A DNA stretch of 64,000 nt, from NCBI GenBank assembly GCA_024138025.1, contig JAMXBD010001453.1, positions 1-64,000 of the forward strand, given 5' to 3'. The position numbers and the translations under genes were made by a program. Source of the DNA: Combretum micranthum. Taxonomy: Eukaryota; Streptophyta; Magnoliopsida; Myrtales; Combretaceae. Below, piece after piece: positions 24,346 to 34,806 of this stretch. The first letter of the stretch is position 1; each line of letters opens with the position of its first letter. A model generated the notes under the pieces. It saw only the letters and a list, made by a program, of their open reading frames with translations, was not told the DNA's origin and did not search any database.

Positions 24346-25195
24346 GTCATACCGCATTGATTCGTTAATCTGCTAACCTGGAATGGAGGGCGCAAGTCCA
24401 TCCACATATGATTTCTGGCTGGTCATATGTTTGTTGAATTCACGAGTTTAATGCATATCATTTGTCTGATTAATCACTCGTTTGTTGATGTGTTATAATT
24501 GTGATCTTGGAAGTTTTCACTCACTAAGCTAGTATAGGTTACGCCCCTATAGTTTCTATTTATTACAACACGAGTTTATATGGCTTAGACCGAGACAGGC
24601 TACAGCTCAGGTACAGGAGCTAGGTATTTCCTATAGAAGTTGTATTCAAATTGTTTAAACCTCCACAGGAAACCAAGAGACTCTGGATGACTGTAATAGA
24701 CCTTTAAATATTCTTTTGCGGGGAAATGCCCCTTAGACTTTGTAACTTATTGCTTATGCATTTTGATTTATTATCTAATGCTATTGAATGCCGAATTAAA
24801 CTATTTAACTCCATTGAATAGAGTATTCTATTGTCGTTAAGGGTCGCCTTACATCTATACGAGACTCTCGAAAGACTTGGATAGTAATCTGAGAGTCTTA
24901 CATGGTATGTGGCGGAATGTTACGTTTAAGATACCCCTATGGGGCATGACAGATATTTTTAGGGAAGCAAAGGAACTCAAAATTCTTGAAGATTAAGGAG
25001 TTGAAATTTAAATTAAAGTTTAGGCATTTAGGAATTTGAATTTGAAAGGATATTCGAAATCTTAAATCTCAACTTAATTTATTACTAATTTAATCATGTT
25101 AACTTATTTTATTGCATCTTATAATTTACTTGATTTATTTAATCTACCTAAATTCAATTTCTAACTTTAGTAAAGACATAGGGTATTTCAATATC

Positions 25196-25976
25196 TTTAT
25201 GATGCAAAGTTTCCATATCCATTTGTATATTTGTTATTCCTTATCTGTTCTTCTGTATTACTATTTTCTTCTTGAAATTCTTTCTATGTCCCTTTCTATT
25301 CTTTCTAAAATGCTTTTGTATCTTAGAATTATTACCCTGTACCTCCTTATATTGGATATATCTATGTGTAATAATCTTCAAACATCAAATGTTGTCTAGG
25401 ATTAAATAATCAATCTATTATATCAACTATGATTTATAGAATCTTAGCTATTATTCCTAATACAAAGATATAAAATATAGGTAAACAACTTAAAACCATA
25501 TTTGTCATGAGAACCTTATTATGTTATCCTTACAATCATGTATCTTACTTCTTAACCTATCAATAAATATAAAATTATGATTAAGGCCATCATATGTACT
25601 TGCTCTTCTTTGATTACTTAAATAATTTAAGTTTCTTAGATTAGAGTCGTCAAAATGTAATCTCAATAGCCTTTCTAACTATTCAATATAATTTTGTGTT
25701 CTTTTAATAACTCTTCTTAGTCTTTTTATCTCCTGTCTTGCTCCTTAACTAACTCTTCAATAAACAATATCTATATTATATATGTTCAAAAGAGTAAGAT
25801 TCTTATATATAATATACACATGCATATAGACCATAAAATATAAGTTGAATAATCATAATATTAAGGACGTAGCAAAATGATATTAATAACAGCATCAAGA
25901 ATAACGCAAGGTATGCTATGATAACTGATAAATGGAATCTTAAAGTAAATAAAATCTTAAGGTATAAGGATAACAT
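25196..25976 (-). pseudogene. Pararetrovirus N-terminal remnant downstream of the primer site
   Basis: Reading from the primer site leftwards, decayed coding-like stretches appear: a Glu/Lys-rich helical segment and an Asn/Arg-rich block near 25560-25680, broken by several stops. By position this would be the start of the viral polyprotein frame, ahead of the movement-like region. It is cut at 25196 by the solo LTR ending at 25190. No diagnostic motif is visible, so the call depends on the primer site and on continuity. Confidence 0.4.
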
Positions 25977-25990
25977 GGCTCTAATACCAA
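25977..25990 (-). other. Pararetrovirus primer-binding site (tRNA-Met type)
   Basis: The minus strand reads TTGGTATTAGAGCC, one mismatch from the initiator tRNA-Met complement (TGGTATCAGAGCC) used by plant pararetroviruses. It lies about 520 bp downstream of a TATA box on the same strand, similar to the long leaders of caulimovirids. Confidence 0.6.
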
Positions 25991-26510
25991 TTTGGAGGAT
26001 CTTCATGCTATGGAAGAAAACCTCATGGCAAGGGTGAATACTTAAGATGAAGATAATTAATAAGTATTTAAGGTATCATAAAAGCATATATATCATGCCC
26101 ATGCCACGATCCAAAGACCTACCATGGCTTTCATGCCTTAACAACCTCTTTATGGATTTCGACGTCGACTCTTTTGATATAATCTTTTAAAATATCACAA
26201 ATACTTATGACTTACAATATCTTCAGACTCATCTTAGCGATAAAACCTTGATCGTATGGAAAAAAAAAAACATAAAGGTTTTAGAGTATAGATACCTTTG
26301 TACCTTAGCTTGCCATATATGCATGACAAAAGCTAAGGAAAACTTACAGATATTATTGATGGAGATATATTACAATGCTTGAAGGAAATTTTTCCAGAGG
26401 GAAGTTTTGAAAGGAAATTACAATAGTACTCAAACTCTTTGTAGACACTCTCACTATTATGCTTTCTCTTACTTTGGGACTCGATGATCGCTTTTACATA
26501 TAGCCGATGC

Positions 26511-26522
26511 CTTATATAGGCC
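26511..26522 (-). promoter_or_regulatory. Candidate pararetrovirus TATA box
   Basis: The minus strand reads GGCCTATATAAGGC, a strong TATA element with GC flanks in AT-rich DNA. It lies between the RNase H remnant upstream and the primer site downstream, the usual location of the pregenomic promoter in this family. Promoter activity is inferred only. Confidence 0.5.
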
Positions 26523-26599
26523 TAATTAAGCACCAAAAACAGTAAAGAGATAATAACAAGTACAAACAGAATAAAGCAAAGCAGTAAAAGATTAATAGT

Positions 26600-28300
26600 A
26601 AAAGTGTATTGCTTTGGAATCTTTCTTGTATACTATGTCCTTACTTATCCTATCCTTAATTGTTCTTTTGTCTTTTAGTCCTCGTATCTATTCATCTCCT
26701 CTATCCCTTCCATCTCTTTTGATCCTATGGGTGTATAATTGGTGTCATATTGATTTCTTATGTCATCCTGTTTGTCTTCTTCCTTCATTTTCTTAGCTAG
26801 ATCCCGTAGGCATGTGGGGTAATGCCTCCATATTGCTCCTTTTTACTTAGAGAATATATACTTGGTCTTACATGAGGCTACCATATGGAAATTAGGATCT
26901 TCAAGAATTATGCTATTCATCATATATGCTGTGTAAAATTTCAACTATTGCTTCCATGAATTCATTAACTCGAGCCTGTGAATATATTATTTCATGGAGT
27001 ATTTTTCCTTAAGAGGAATAATCTAGAACCATGTTATGGCTGGCCTGCATTTATAGGTCATCTATTCTGGTGGAATTGATTGTATTCTTATTTGGTATTT
27101 TATAAGCAAATTATGTTTTTCATATCCCCATTTTATTTCTCTCAAAGCTTCAATTACTTCTTTTAGTTGTCTCCCTAGTGGTTGGGACATTAGTTGTAGG
27201 AAAGTTCCTATAATAAATGTGACAGTCCCATAATCCATCAATGTTTACAATATGTATTCCTATGATCCAATGTAAAATCCTTTGAAGTAATTGAAGTCAA
27301 TTGCTATTTTATGAATAGTATACGTCACATGTTTTGGATAATAGAATTTTTCATTATAGCAACTTGTGTTTTACCTAAGAACCATCTTCAATACAAGTGA
27401 AACATGGGAATTTGGGGGATTCTTTTACTCTAACTATGGTCTTTATAGTTACTCCATCAAATATAGGCTTGGAGCATTACAGATTGTTTCTCAGAAGAGA
27501 ATACATGGTTTCAGGAATTTTTCTTTTGTGAATTCTTGTATTCTCCATTTTGCTTCAAATGGTAATTTTGATATAAATTCATTCCTTTTAAAGAAGATGA
27601 AGGATGTAGCTGTTTCATGTTGCTCCTGTGAAGTTTTTCCTCTTTTTACAATCTAAAAGGGAAATACTTCTCTTAAAGAGGCACTGTGTATTTTTATGGA
27701 TCTCGTGCATTCTTTGTTTTTCCTCTTGTAGAGGCTAGAGTCTCCTAAGATATATAGTGATGATAGCCTATTTTCCTATTCCTTAGAAACTGGTTTTAGG
27801 CTTATATACCTATCAACTTGTTTATCCATTTCTATTTTACTTATCATTGCCCTTATGCTGGCAAAGTTGTCAGATGCAAGATCTAAGTATATATTTTGGC
27901 TTCCTAATACCCCTTTTACCCATTTTTTAGGCATTTTTAGGTTGTTAAAACCTCTCCACATAGGATTTAGGTAATTTTTTATTTGGGCAAGTATATTACC
28001 CCAGTATTTGAAAGCCTATATTGTGTATCCTTTCCCAAATCCATACATTTAGAATTTTTTTTCTTTTCTTGTTTAACCTATTCACTTGTTACTTTTCCTT
28101 GTGTCTTTATTTGGTTAAAATGCATAATCTAGAATATTTTCTTTTCCTGTTTAACCTGTTCGCTTGTTACTCTTCCTTATGTCTCTATTTGGTTAAAATG
28201 CCTAACCAGTACACAACAAATCACATATTTAAACTTGTCATATCTAGTTAAAGACCATACTCCATCAATAAGTGCTTGATGCACTTCATTTTTTTATAGT
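26600..28300 (-). pseudogene. Decayed second reading frame of the pararetrovirus (candidate)
   Basis: Between RNase H and the TATA box the minus strand shows long coding-like stretches with a few stops and shifts, the clearest at 27776-27961 (61 codons). It does not match protease, RT, coat or movement patterns that I recognise. Some florendovirus-type genomes have a second ORF of unknown function in this interval, which fits the position. It could instead be unrelated inserted DNA. An 80-bp tandem duplication (28051-28209) lies at the upstream end. Confidence 0.35.
28051..28209. repeat. 80-bp direct tandem duplication
   Basis: Two adjacent copies starting with AGAATTTTTT and AGAATATTTT, each running through GTTTAACCT, CTTGTTACT and TTTGGTTAAAATGC, with scattered substitutions. 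Confidence 0.75.
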
Positions 28301-28396
28301 TATTAATGGAGGGATTCCGAAATTTTTAGGAGAATTTATAGATAATATAAGTAAAGATATATCATCAATCATGACATGTGGTCCTTGATTAAAAGA

Positions 28397-28701
28397 GGGA
28401 TAGTGACAAAATTATACCTGAACTTTCGCAAAAAGAATAATTAGGTACCAAAATTGGTTTTGACAATTTTGATACATGAATAAAGTTTTTATGGACTTTT
28501 TTTATACCTCATATTACTTGTTTCAGGCATGAAAAAAGTCAATGAAAACTTTGTTTAGGTACTAAAATTATCAAACCCAAACTTCAGGTATAAAAAATGT
28601 CAACAAAAACTTTGTTTAGGCATCAAATTGTTCAAAACCAAGCTTTAGGTAACTAATTATTCTTTTTGCGAAAGTTTAGATATCATTTTCATTATTAACC
28701 C
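28397..28701. mobile_element. Mutator-like MITE (305 bp) with 9-bp duplication
   Basis: Terminal inverted repeats of about 45 bp: the left end runs through CCTGAACTTTCGCAAAAAGA and the right end is its near-exact complement. The ends are GGG...CCC. A perfect 9-bp target duplication ATTAAAAGA flanks it (28388-28396 and 28702-28710), typical of Mutator-like elements. No coding capacity. Confidence 0.85.
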
Positions 28702-28892
28702 ATTAAAAGACATCATTGTTCCTTGAATGTATTATCTTGATCTTTTTCCTATGTACCTAAATGTAGAATTCGATGCCTATGTTCCTTAGGAAAAACCTCC
28801 TGTGGTTTGGTTTGAAGTATTTTGCCTCTTCTATGGCCTTAAGCTTATTCATGTACTTCTTCTTACTTCCATTTTCCCGAACCATAATCAAA

Positions 28893-29480
28893 CTATATTA
28901 GTAGACGAGACAATTTGTTTACAACAATATTATTCTTTCCTCTTATGTGTTCAAAATCTATCTTATATCCTTGATTTAATATGGTATCTCTAAATTTCAA
29001 TCGCCTCCTCTTACTTATTTTGTTGCTTCCTATGTTCTTATAGAACTTTACTATAGCTTCACAATCTATCTTGACTAACATCTCTTTTTTGTTCAAGATA
29101 AATAATCTAAAATTATCCAAGCAATCGATTATTTTCATTATTTCTCTATCTATGCTAAGCAAACTCTTCTCTTTATATTTTCCACTTGTGAATCTATAGA
29201 TTTCTTCTGTTTTTCTTTTTGCATATTTATGGGGTTTTCTTATCAGTATTCCTCTGCAACCTTTATCACATCCATCACATTCTATAATAAGGAAATTTGT
29301 GTCAAGAGTTAGTCTTAATTTTGGCAACTTTTTCACCTCTTCCTTTATCTTTCTTATTTGTTTTTGGTCTTTCTGGGTTAAATTTTTTAAACTACACAAC
29401 ACGTTATAAAAAGACCTACAAAAGAGTTTAGGTCTTTTGTCACATCCCATTAGCTTAATCAAGATAGTCTCACCATACAT
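28893..29480 (-). pseudogene. Pararetrovirus RNase H domain remnant
   Basis: A 195-codon open frame with the RNase H pattern of plant pararetroviruses: a KKIKEEVKKLP-like lead-in (here IRKIKEEVKKLPKL), FLIIECDGCDKGCRGILI in place of the usual ETDAS box (first acidic residues kept), IYRFTSGKYKEKSLLSIDRE (active-site Glu region), KIDCEAIVKFYK and an HIRGKNNIVVNKLSRL tail. It is the C-terminal end of the polyprotein. The upstream RT is not recognisable beyond 29480. The next viral signals on the strand are a possible second frame, the TATA box and the primer site, so this domain would belong to a preceding genome unit. Confidence 0.75.
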
Positions 29481-30102
29481 TCTAGGTGAAAATGATAGTT
29501 AGTTGCCTTAACTATCATTAGCAAGTAGAATATACAAGGCTTATCTTATTAAACCAATCTATTGACAGTTATCAAGTGATGGCTAACACATAGAAATACA
29601 AATAATTTGAAGAAATATATTTTATTTATATTTCTACAATAATACAATTTCAACTTTCCTCACATAATCCTTAATCTTCTCATTTTTCATTCTATCGAAA
29701 CCAATTGCGATACTTCCTAGAGAATCTTGTATCTCTGCAAAAAAATCTATAGGGGTATGAGCATGTAACCACAGCTCAGTAAGTAAATATAAAAGGATAA
29801 TTATAAACATTATAGGATAAATCATAATCATTGCTATTATTAGAGTGAATTGTGTAGTCAATTAGGATGTTATCCACGTGATGTTGACCAGGTATATCAC
29901 GAGATTAGAGAAATTAACTCCACTCTAGGTTCTAAGGGGTTTGGCAATAAAATGTCTTCCATCAAATCAGGGAACGTGTAATGGACCACTATTCTCCCAA
30001 AAACCACCTTAGACTATTTGCTAATAGCTCTTAACCCATTGTACGACCCTCTCTCCTGTCACTTAGTTCAATATAGGTTAAAACAAGAAACATACTTGGT
30101 TT
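29481..30102. other. Unassigned AT-rich segment
   Basis: No supportable gene. On the minus strand a hydrophobic frame (29634-29861) is low-complexity. No RT motif was found where one would be expected upstream of the RNase H remnant. Confidence 0.5.
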
Positions 30103-30107
30103 CTTAC

Positions 30108-31786
30108 TGTTGGTCCCAAAAAGATAACTAAGAGTGGAGGGGAGTGAATTGGTTTTCCAAGATGAAAATTTAATTTTTTCAAAAACTTAACCAAATTCAC
30201 AAACTTAGTTAATCAAATCGAAATGGGTTTTTAAACTCACTTGAAAATAGTAAACTTAATAAATAAAAGTTTATTTCACAATTTGGATGAAAATAGGTTG
30301 CAAAATGATCACTATTCGTTAAACAAAAACAAGAGTGAAACTTCCAATTTTAGTCTCTGAATTAGTTTCTAATTAGTAACAACACTTCCAGTTACTCTCT
30401 GATTTAGTTTCTGAATCTATATTACAGCTCATACAAATAATAAAATATGCACGAAATTTAAAAAGATAAGAGAGAAGAGAGTGCAAAGTTAATTTATAGA
30501 GGTTCCGCCTCGAGCGTCAGTCCTCTCTTCCAATACCAAGCCGAGATTCGGTATTCTTCACTGGTATGTTCCACTATCCAACAAATCAATAAGTTATAAG
30601 TTATCTTTTGCCAAAACACTGGGCTACAAATGCACTCAGCTTGATCCTGCTAGTTTCCTTCAAGCTACAATCAAACTACTGAGCCTACTTGTAACTCTCA
30701 AACTCACTCAAAGAGTAATCACAAATGAATTTGAGGAAATAAGTAAAAAATCCTCTAATTTCAGTACAATGAAAATATAAGTGACAGTATTTGCTTGAGG
30801 AAAATATTGAGAGCTTTTTGTTGCTTGTTTTCTTTTTCATATTCTAGGATAGATGTCTCTTCTTTCTTCTGTGCCTATAATATATTTGTTATTGTTCAAT
30901 GGCTAGTAAAGAATTAGATCCTGATATTTTGCAAATAAATCGGATAGGATATTGTTCATCTCTCTCTTTTAACGGTTACAACTTTGGATAAAGATGAATT
31001 CCTTTTATCTTGCTAGTTTTGATATTGAGCTTGAGATTCGGATATGATCTTCTGATGGTTTTTCTTCAAACGTAAAAAACTGAATTGGCTTTATTGTAGA
31101 TAATCTTTAAAAGATGATCTGATCACATTGTTCTTGATATGAAGAAAATATCCCATGAAAATAGTAGCTTCATTAATCTGATATTGATTCATTCAGATTT
31201 GAATTTTCATGATCTTGGATAAACTCGTCCTTAATGAATATCACATTCAGATTCTCTTCTTATTTCATAATGTCACGGAATTATAAATATATCTAAAAAT
31301 GAACCTTGAATTTCCTGTCGTGATACTTCAATTCTTGTCGAAAATCATCAATTAATCCTTAATCCATATAACCTTGAATCCCCTTGGATAATTGAACCAA
31401 CTTTGTAGAACATAATTAAATGCATTTCCTAAATACATTTACTTTAGTGCTGGGTCTTCAAAATTATGAATTAATTTGGAAATCATTCGTTGTTCATATT
31501 TATGATCGTGATCTTGCATACTTTAAGTGTTTGAAAATTGCTCTCTGAATTGCCTTCTGACTGATATACAAGTCTTGTAAAACATTGAATTTCCTTCTGA
31601 ATTACTTTCTGACTACTCAATTTTTCTTGAAAAACTCTCATAATACCTTCTGAAATTCTTTTTGAGTTGTATCTTTTTGTAAACATTGTTATAAAACTTT
31701 TGCTCATGTTGCACACTTAATGGATTTATTAGTAAACACTTAACTCTTTTTGTTGTCATCAAAATCATCATTGAGAGAAACCAACA
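30108..31786. mobile_element. Solo LTR (1.68 kb, TGTTGGT...ACCAACA) with CTTAC duplication
   Basis: Bounded by 7-bp inverted ends TGTTGGT/ACCAACA and flanked by a perfect 5-bp duplication CTTAC (30103-30107 and 31787-31791). No gag-pol sequence lies between, so it is a solo LTR. Superfamily is not resolved; the ends and GTGAATTG word near the start are frequent in plant LTR elements. Open frames within it are not supported as genes. Confidence 0.85.
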
Positions 31787-31791
31787 CTTAC

Positions 31792-33409
31792 CCCGATCGT
31801 TGGTATCTGATGGAAGCAAGAATGCAAAATGTGATATGTTATACATGACCGATTATTACTTTTAGTATATTCTTAATGTTATTTTTTACTTGGGAGATCA
31901 AGTAAACAAATGCACACCCACGCAATAAAGTAAGTAGACATCTAATCTCAAAGCAAGATTATTAACTAGTTGCATTTTAGAACTAACTTACAAGCATAAA
32001 AAATTATAATGTAAATAATATCCTTTTTCACAATTACCAAATAAATGAACCACTTACTAGAATTGCAATTTATTAGCACTTCCCACGAACACCTAATAAT
32101 ATCAAATAGGAATATTCATAAGTATCTATAGTTTCTTATGTAGGTCGGTAGGTTTATTTTATCACTCTCCTTCTTTTCCTTGATGTATTTAGCAAGGGTA
32201 ATAATTCCTAATTTAGTTAATTAGGAATATATTACAATTACAATGTGTTTTAGGATATAATATAGTTTAAAAGTATAATCTAAGTACCAATTATAGTTTT
32301 ATTATTAGCTTTTATTAAATAATTAACTTATAATTGAGAGTTCATTATAAGAGAAACAGTAAGATAAGTAAGGTTAACATATAAACTTAGTAATTTTGAT
32401 AAAAAGCTTGAAGTAAAATAAAAGGCTTTAGCTATTTTATACAAGTTTAACTTTACAATAATTATTTTACTTAAATCTAGAATGTTAGAAAATTTATTAA
32501 AGATAGCGAACGTATGATAAAAATTCTAGGAAAATTATGAGGGATTGATAAAATTATTTAGAACTTATGTCTTCTCACAATACCCCTAGTAATTACTAAA
32601 GATGGAGATTAAGTAAATATATGTTAACTAGGCCATATAATCCTAAATATGAATTTCTTTTAGGCTATTGCAGGGTTTAATTATTGAGTATAAATGTCCC
32701 TATACTATACAAGTAATAGCTAAAACATTAATTATAGTTAAACACAAGCCTTATAAGTATTTGGTATTGGCAATATAACTGATCTTACCATTTTCCTTAT
32801 AATAAGTTCGGGTAGATCGATAAACCCTAAAGGAAATAATTGTAGAGATTAGCTTACGCTAATCCAAGGGTTCATTATTTATTTATTATTTGTTATAAGT
32901 TCTTTGATAATATATTTTAATGATAGTAAATGACTAGGATTGTTTAGTTATAAGTATGGATTTATATATGTAGCCATATATAAGGTAGTTTGTTTATAAT
33001 TAATAGCTTAATTATAGAAAACAATAGTATATGTTATAACTTGACAAAGTTAATATCTAACCTTTATAATGAGTATTTAGAAAGTGGTTAAAAAGTTTCA
33101 TGTATGATAGAATCATTTTACTATATTTCAACATATAAAATACATTAATTAATATTATAAATACTGGTAGAATCTTAAATTAATTATAAAAAATAGAAAA
33201 ACTAGGAAAGCTAAAAGTATATAAGAAGAAAGGAAAAATCCAAGGATACTTTGTAAAAGGAGATTAGAAATCAATAAGGGAATGAGTATATTTGGAAATA
33301 CGCTAGAAACAAGGGTCATAGTAGAGACACAAGAACGACCTAATAACAATAGATACAATAGGAATGACAGTGCATGATTTTTAGATAATCTTAGGCTGTT
33401 TATAGGAGA
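31792..33409. other. AT-rich interval without a supportable gene
   Basis: About 1.6 kb lying between two oppositely oriented viral remnants. Its right part (33170-33400, + strand) has coding-like Lys/Arg/Asn-rich stretches and may belong to the second pararetrovirus copy. A 9-bp inverted repeat ATTCCTAAT/ATTAGGAAT with a 7-nt loop lies at 32204-32228. Confidence 0.5.
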
Positions 33410-34806
33410 ATCATAAGTTTTATAGTTAGGCAGACCAAACGCAAGTTCTGAGAAAGAACATCTAGAGTAGGAATCCTATACAAAATAAACACTAGGAGAA
33501 GAAAATAGGGAGATCATATGATCCAATTGGAAGAAGCAGTAGATATAGACAAAGATGTAGAAATATGTTCAAACCATGAAATTGATCTCTTGAACCCCAG
33601 GACACTATGCCAAACGGGTTTATTTAGTTGGAAAAAAAAGATTGTTTAGGCCAAATAGAGAAGAAGATTATAGTAACAAATGGACCACTAAACATTAAAC
33701 TAGTATCAAAAGAGTCATTGAGGCAACCAAAAGAATCAGGAAAAACTTTAGTACATCTTGGGCCAATAGTCATAGGAATTAGATGATTAACAAGAGAAAA
33801 AGTAGAAGAAAAAGTTTTGATCATGCGAATGGATAAGTCATGGAGAAAGGATATAAGAAAAATCATATTCACATCTATGGAAGTAGATTTGTACAGTCAA
33901 AAAAGATTATTTTACTGTACACCTAAGTTTATGATGTTAATGAATAATCTTGGTAATGTATATATAAGACTACAGAGTAAAGGATAATGAAGATCATATA
34001 GGACAAAGCTTGCTTATAGATGTAGGCTTCATTTGTGAAACAACTAATAATAGTGAAGTGTCTTATAAGCTTAATATAAATGGAGTAATAGGGTCTATTT
34101 GTTTATTGGCAGATTACGGATACAAAAACTTTTTTCAAACAAGTTATTTATAAGGAATTAGATACAGATAAAAAAAGTTGATAGGTCTCATTAAAGGATC
34201 AAATAGATCAAATATAAATAAAATATAAATATAAATTGGATATATATAATATATATCATATTGAAAACGGTACATATATATATAGAAAAATAGACCATCC
34301 AAACAGACCCATAAATGCTATAGCCTCACAAGGAATAAAAATGATAAAACCAATGGAGATAAACACTTTTGTTATAGAAGGAGAAGAGTAGAATCTAAGG
34401 AAAAATGGCTAATGAAATGCAAAGAGTTCCTACATTAAGTTTAATGTACCCAAATCTTGATGGAACTTACTCTTTAAGATTTAGATCATATGAAGATAGA
34501 CCAAGGCCTATAGATGATGAAGACAACATTTTAGAAGACTTTGGGAGGACATTAGAACAAGGAGAAAGAGTAAGCATGATGAATGTATTAGAACAAATAG
34601 ATATATTAAGATGGAAAGGATACAGATCTACAGGGTTAAGTTGTGTAGTTGAAACAATAAAATAGATAAAAGAAATAAACAAGCATTTTAAAAATAGAAA
34701 TTTAAATTTAGACAAAGGGATAGAACCAAAAAGCTACAAAGTAGAAAGTGATCTAGGAAAACAAGCAATAGAACCCTTATAATATTGGGAAAAACGGATC
34801 CATAAT
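33410..34806 (+). pseudogene. Endogenous pararetrovirus movement-protein-like region, copy 2
   Basis: Homologous over its length to copy 1 (770-1626, opposite strand), including the segments around MDKSWRKDI, the TMEVDL-like block (here TSMEVDL) and the SLRFRSYEDRPRPIDDEDN block. It extends further upstream (33480-33800), where more of the movement-domain N-terminus is visible. Broken by several frameshifts, a 220-bp MITE (34091-34310) and a solo LTR inserted at 34807. The open frame 34405-34665 ends at a TAG that copy 1 shares. Not functional as it stands. Confidence 0.6.
34091..34310. mobile_element. Tourist-like MITE (220 bp)
   Basis: Ends GGGTCTATTTG and CAAACAGACCC (inverted repeats, one mismatch), flanked by a 3-bp duplication ATA (34088-34090, 34311-34313). 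The homologous viral copy at 944-1573 lacks it and serves as the empty site. TIR sequence and 3-bp duplication fit PIF/Harbinger (Tourist), although ATA is not the usual TWA form. Confidence 0.7.

Larger units (their letters stand above)
21460..24951 (+). mobile_element. Solo LTR (3.5 kb, TGTAAACC...GCATGACA) with GATAT duplication
   Basis: Bounded by TG...CA and flanked on both sides by a perfect 5-bp duplication GATAT (21455-21459 and 24952-24956). No internal coding region is present, so it is a solo LTR. The 3' part (24360-24950) aligns in structure with the LTR at 50599-59700: an AATGGAGGGnnnnnnTCCAT-like segment, then the CCACAGGAAACC-type region and the GGGGCATGACA end. Strand is set by that ending. 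Superfamily is probably Ty3/gypsy; lineage not determined. It contains a 44-nt C run and a tandem repeat at 24233-24345. Confidence 0.85.
5457..25190 (-). mobile_element. Diverged Tekay-like solo LTR (about 3.5 kb) split by two nested insertions
   Basis: The minus-strand LTR starts at plus-strand TGTAAGGACC (5457) and ends at TATTTCA (25190). Flanks are GTATC and ATATC, a 5-bp duplication with one change. Its left part (about 6160-6250) aligns with the Tekay-like LTR at 44805-47601: both have the GATCCTGAGCAA word followed by GATATAAGTAG and ACTTATATCTCCTATATCTA. Removing the nested Athila element (7155-19871) and the nested solo LTR plus its duplication (21460-24956) leaves about 3.5 kb with no internal coding region. 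It therefore looks like a solo LTR inserted in the pararetrovirus remnant. It lacks the GCCGGC array and carries another inverted-repeat array instead. Confidence 0.65.

Noticed and set aside
31795..31812. TTGGTATCTGATGG as a primer-binding site for the second pararetrovirus copy
   Set aside because: Only the first part matches the tRNA-Met complement, and the sequence after it does not resemble that after the site at 25977-25990.
34467..34715. 82-codon minus-strand frame and its counterpart at 894-1121 on the plus strand
   Set aside because: Both are antisense to the movement-like region; their similarity follows from the homology of the two viral copies.
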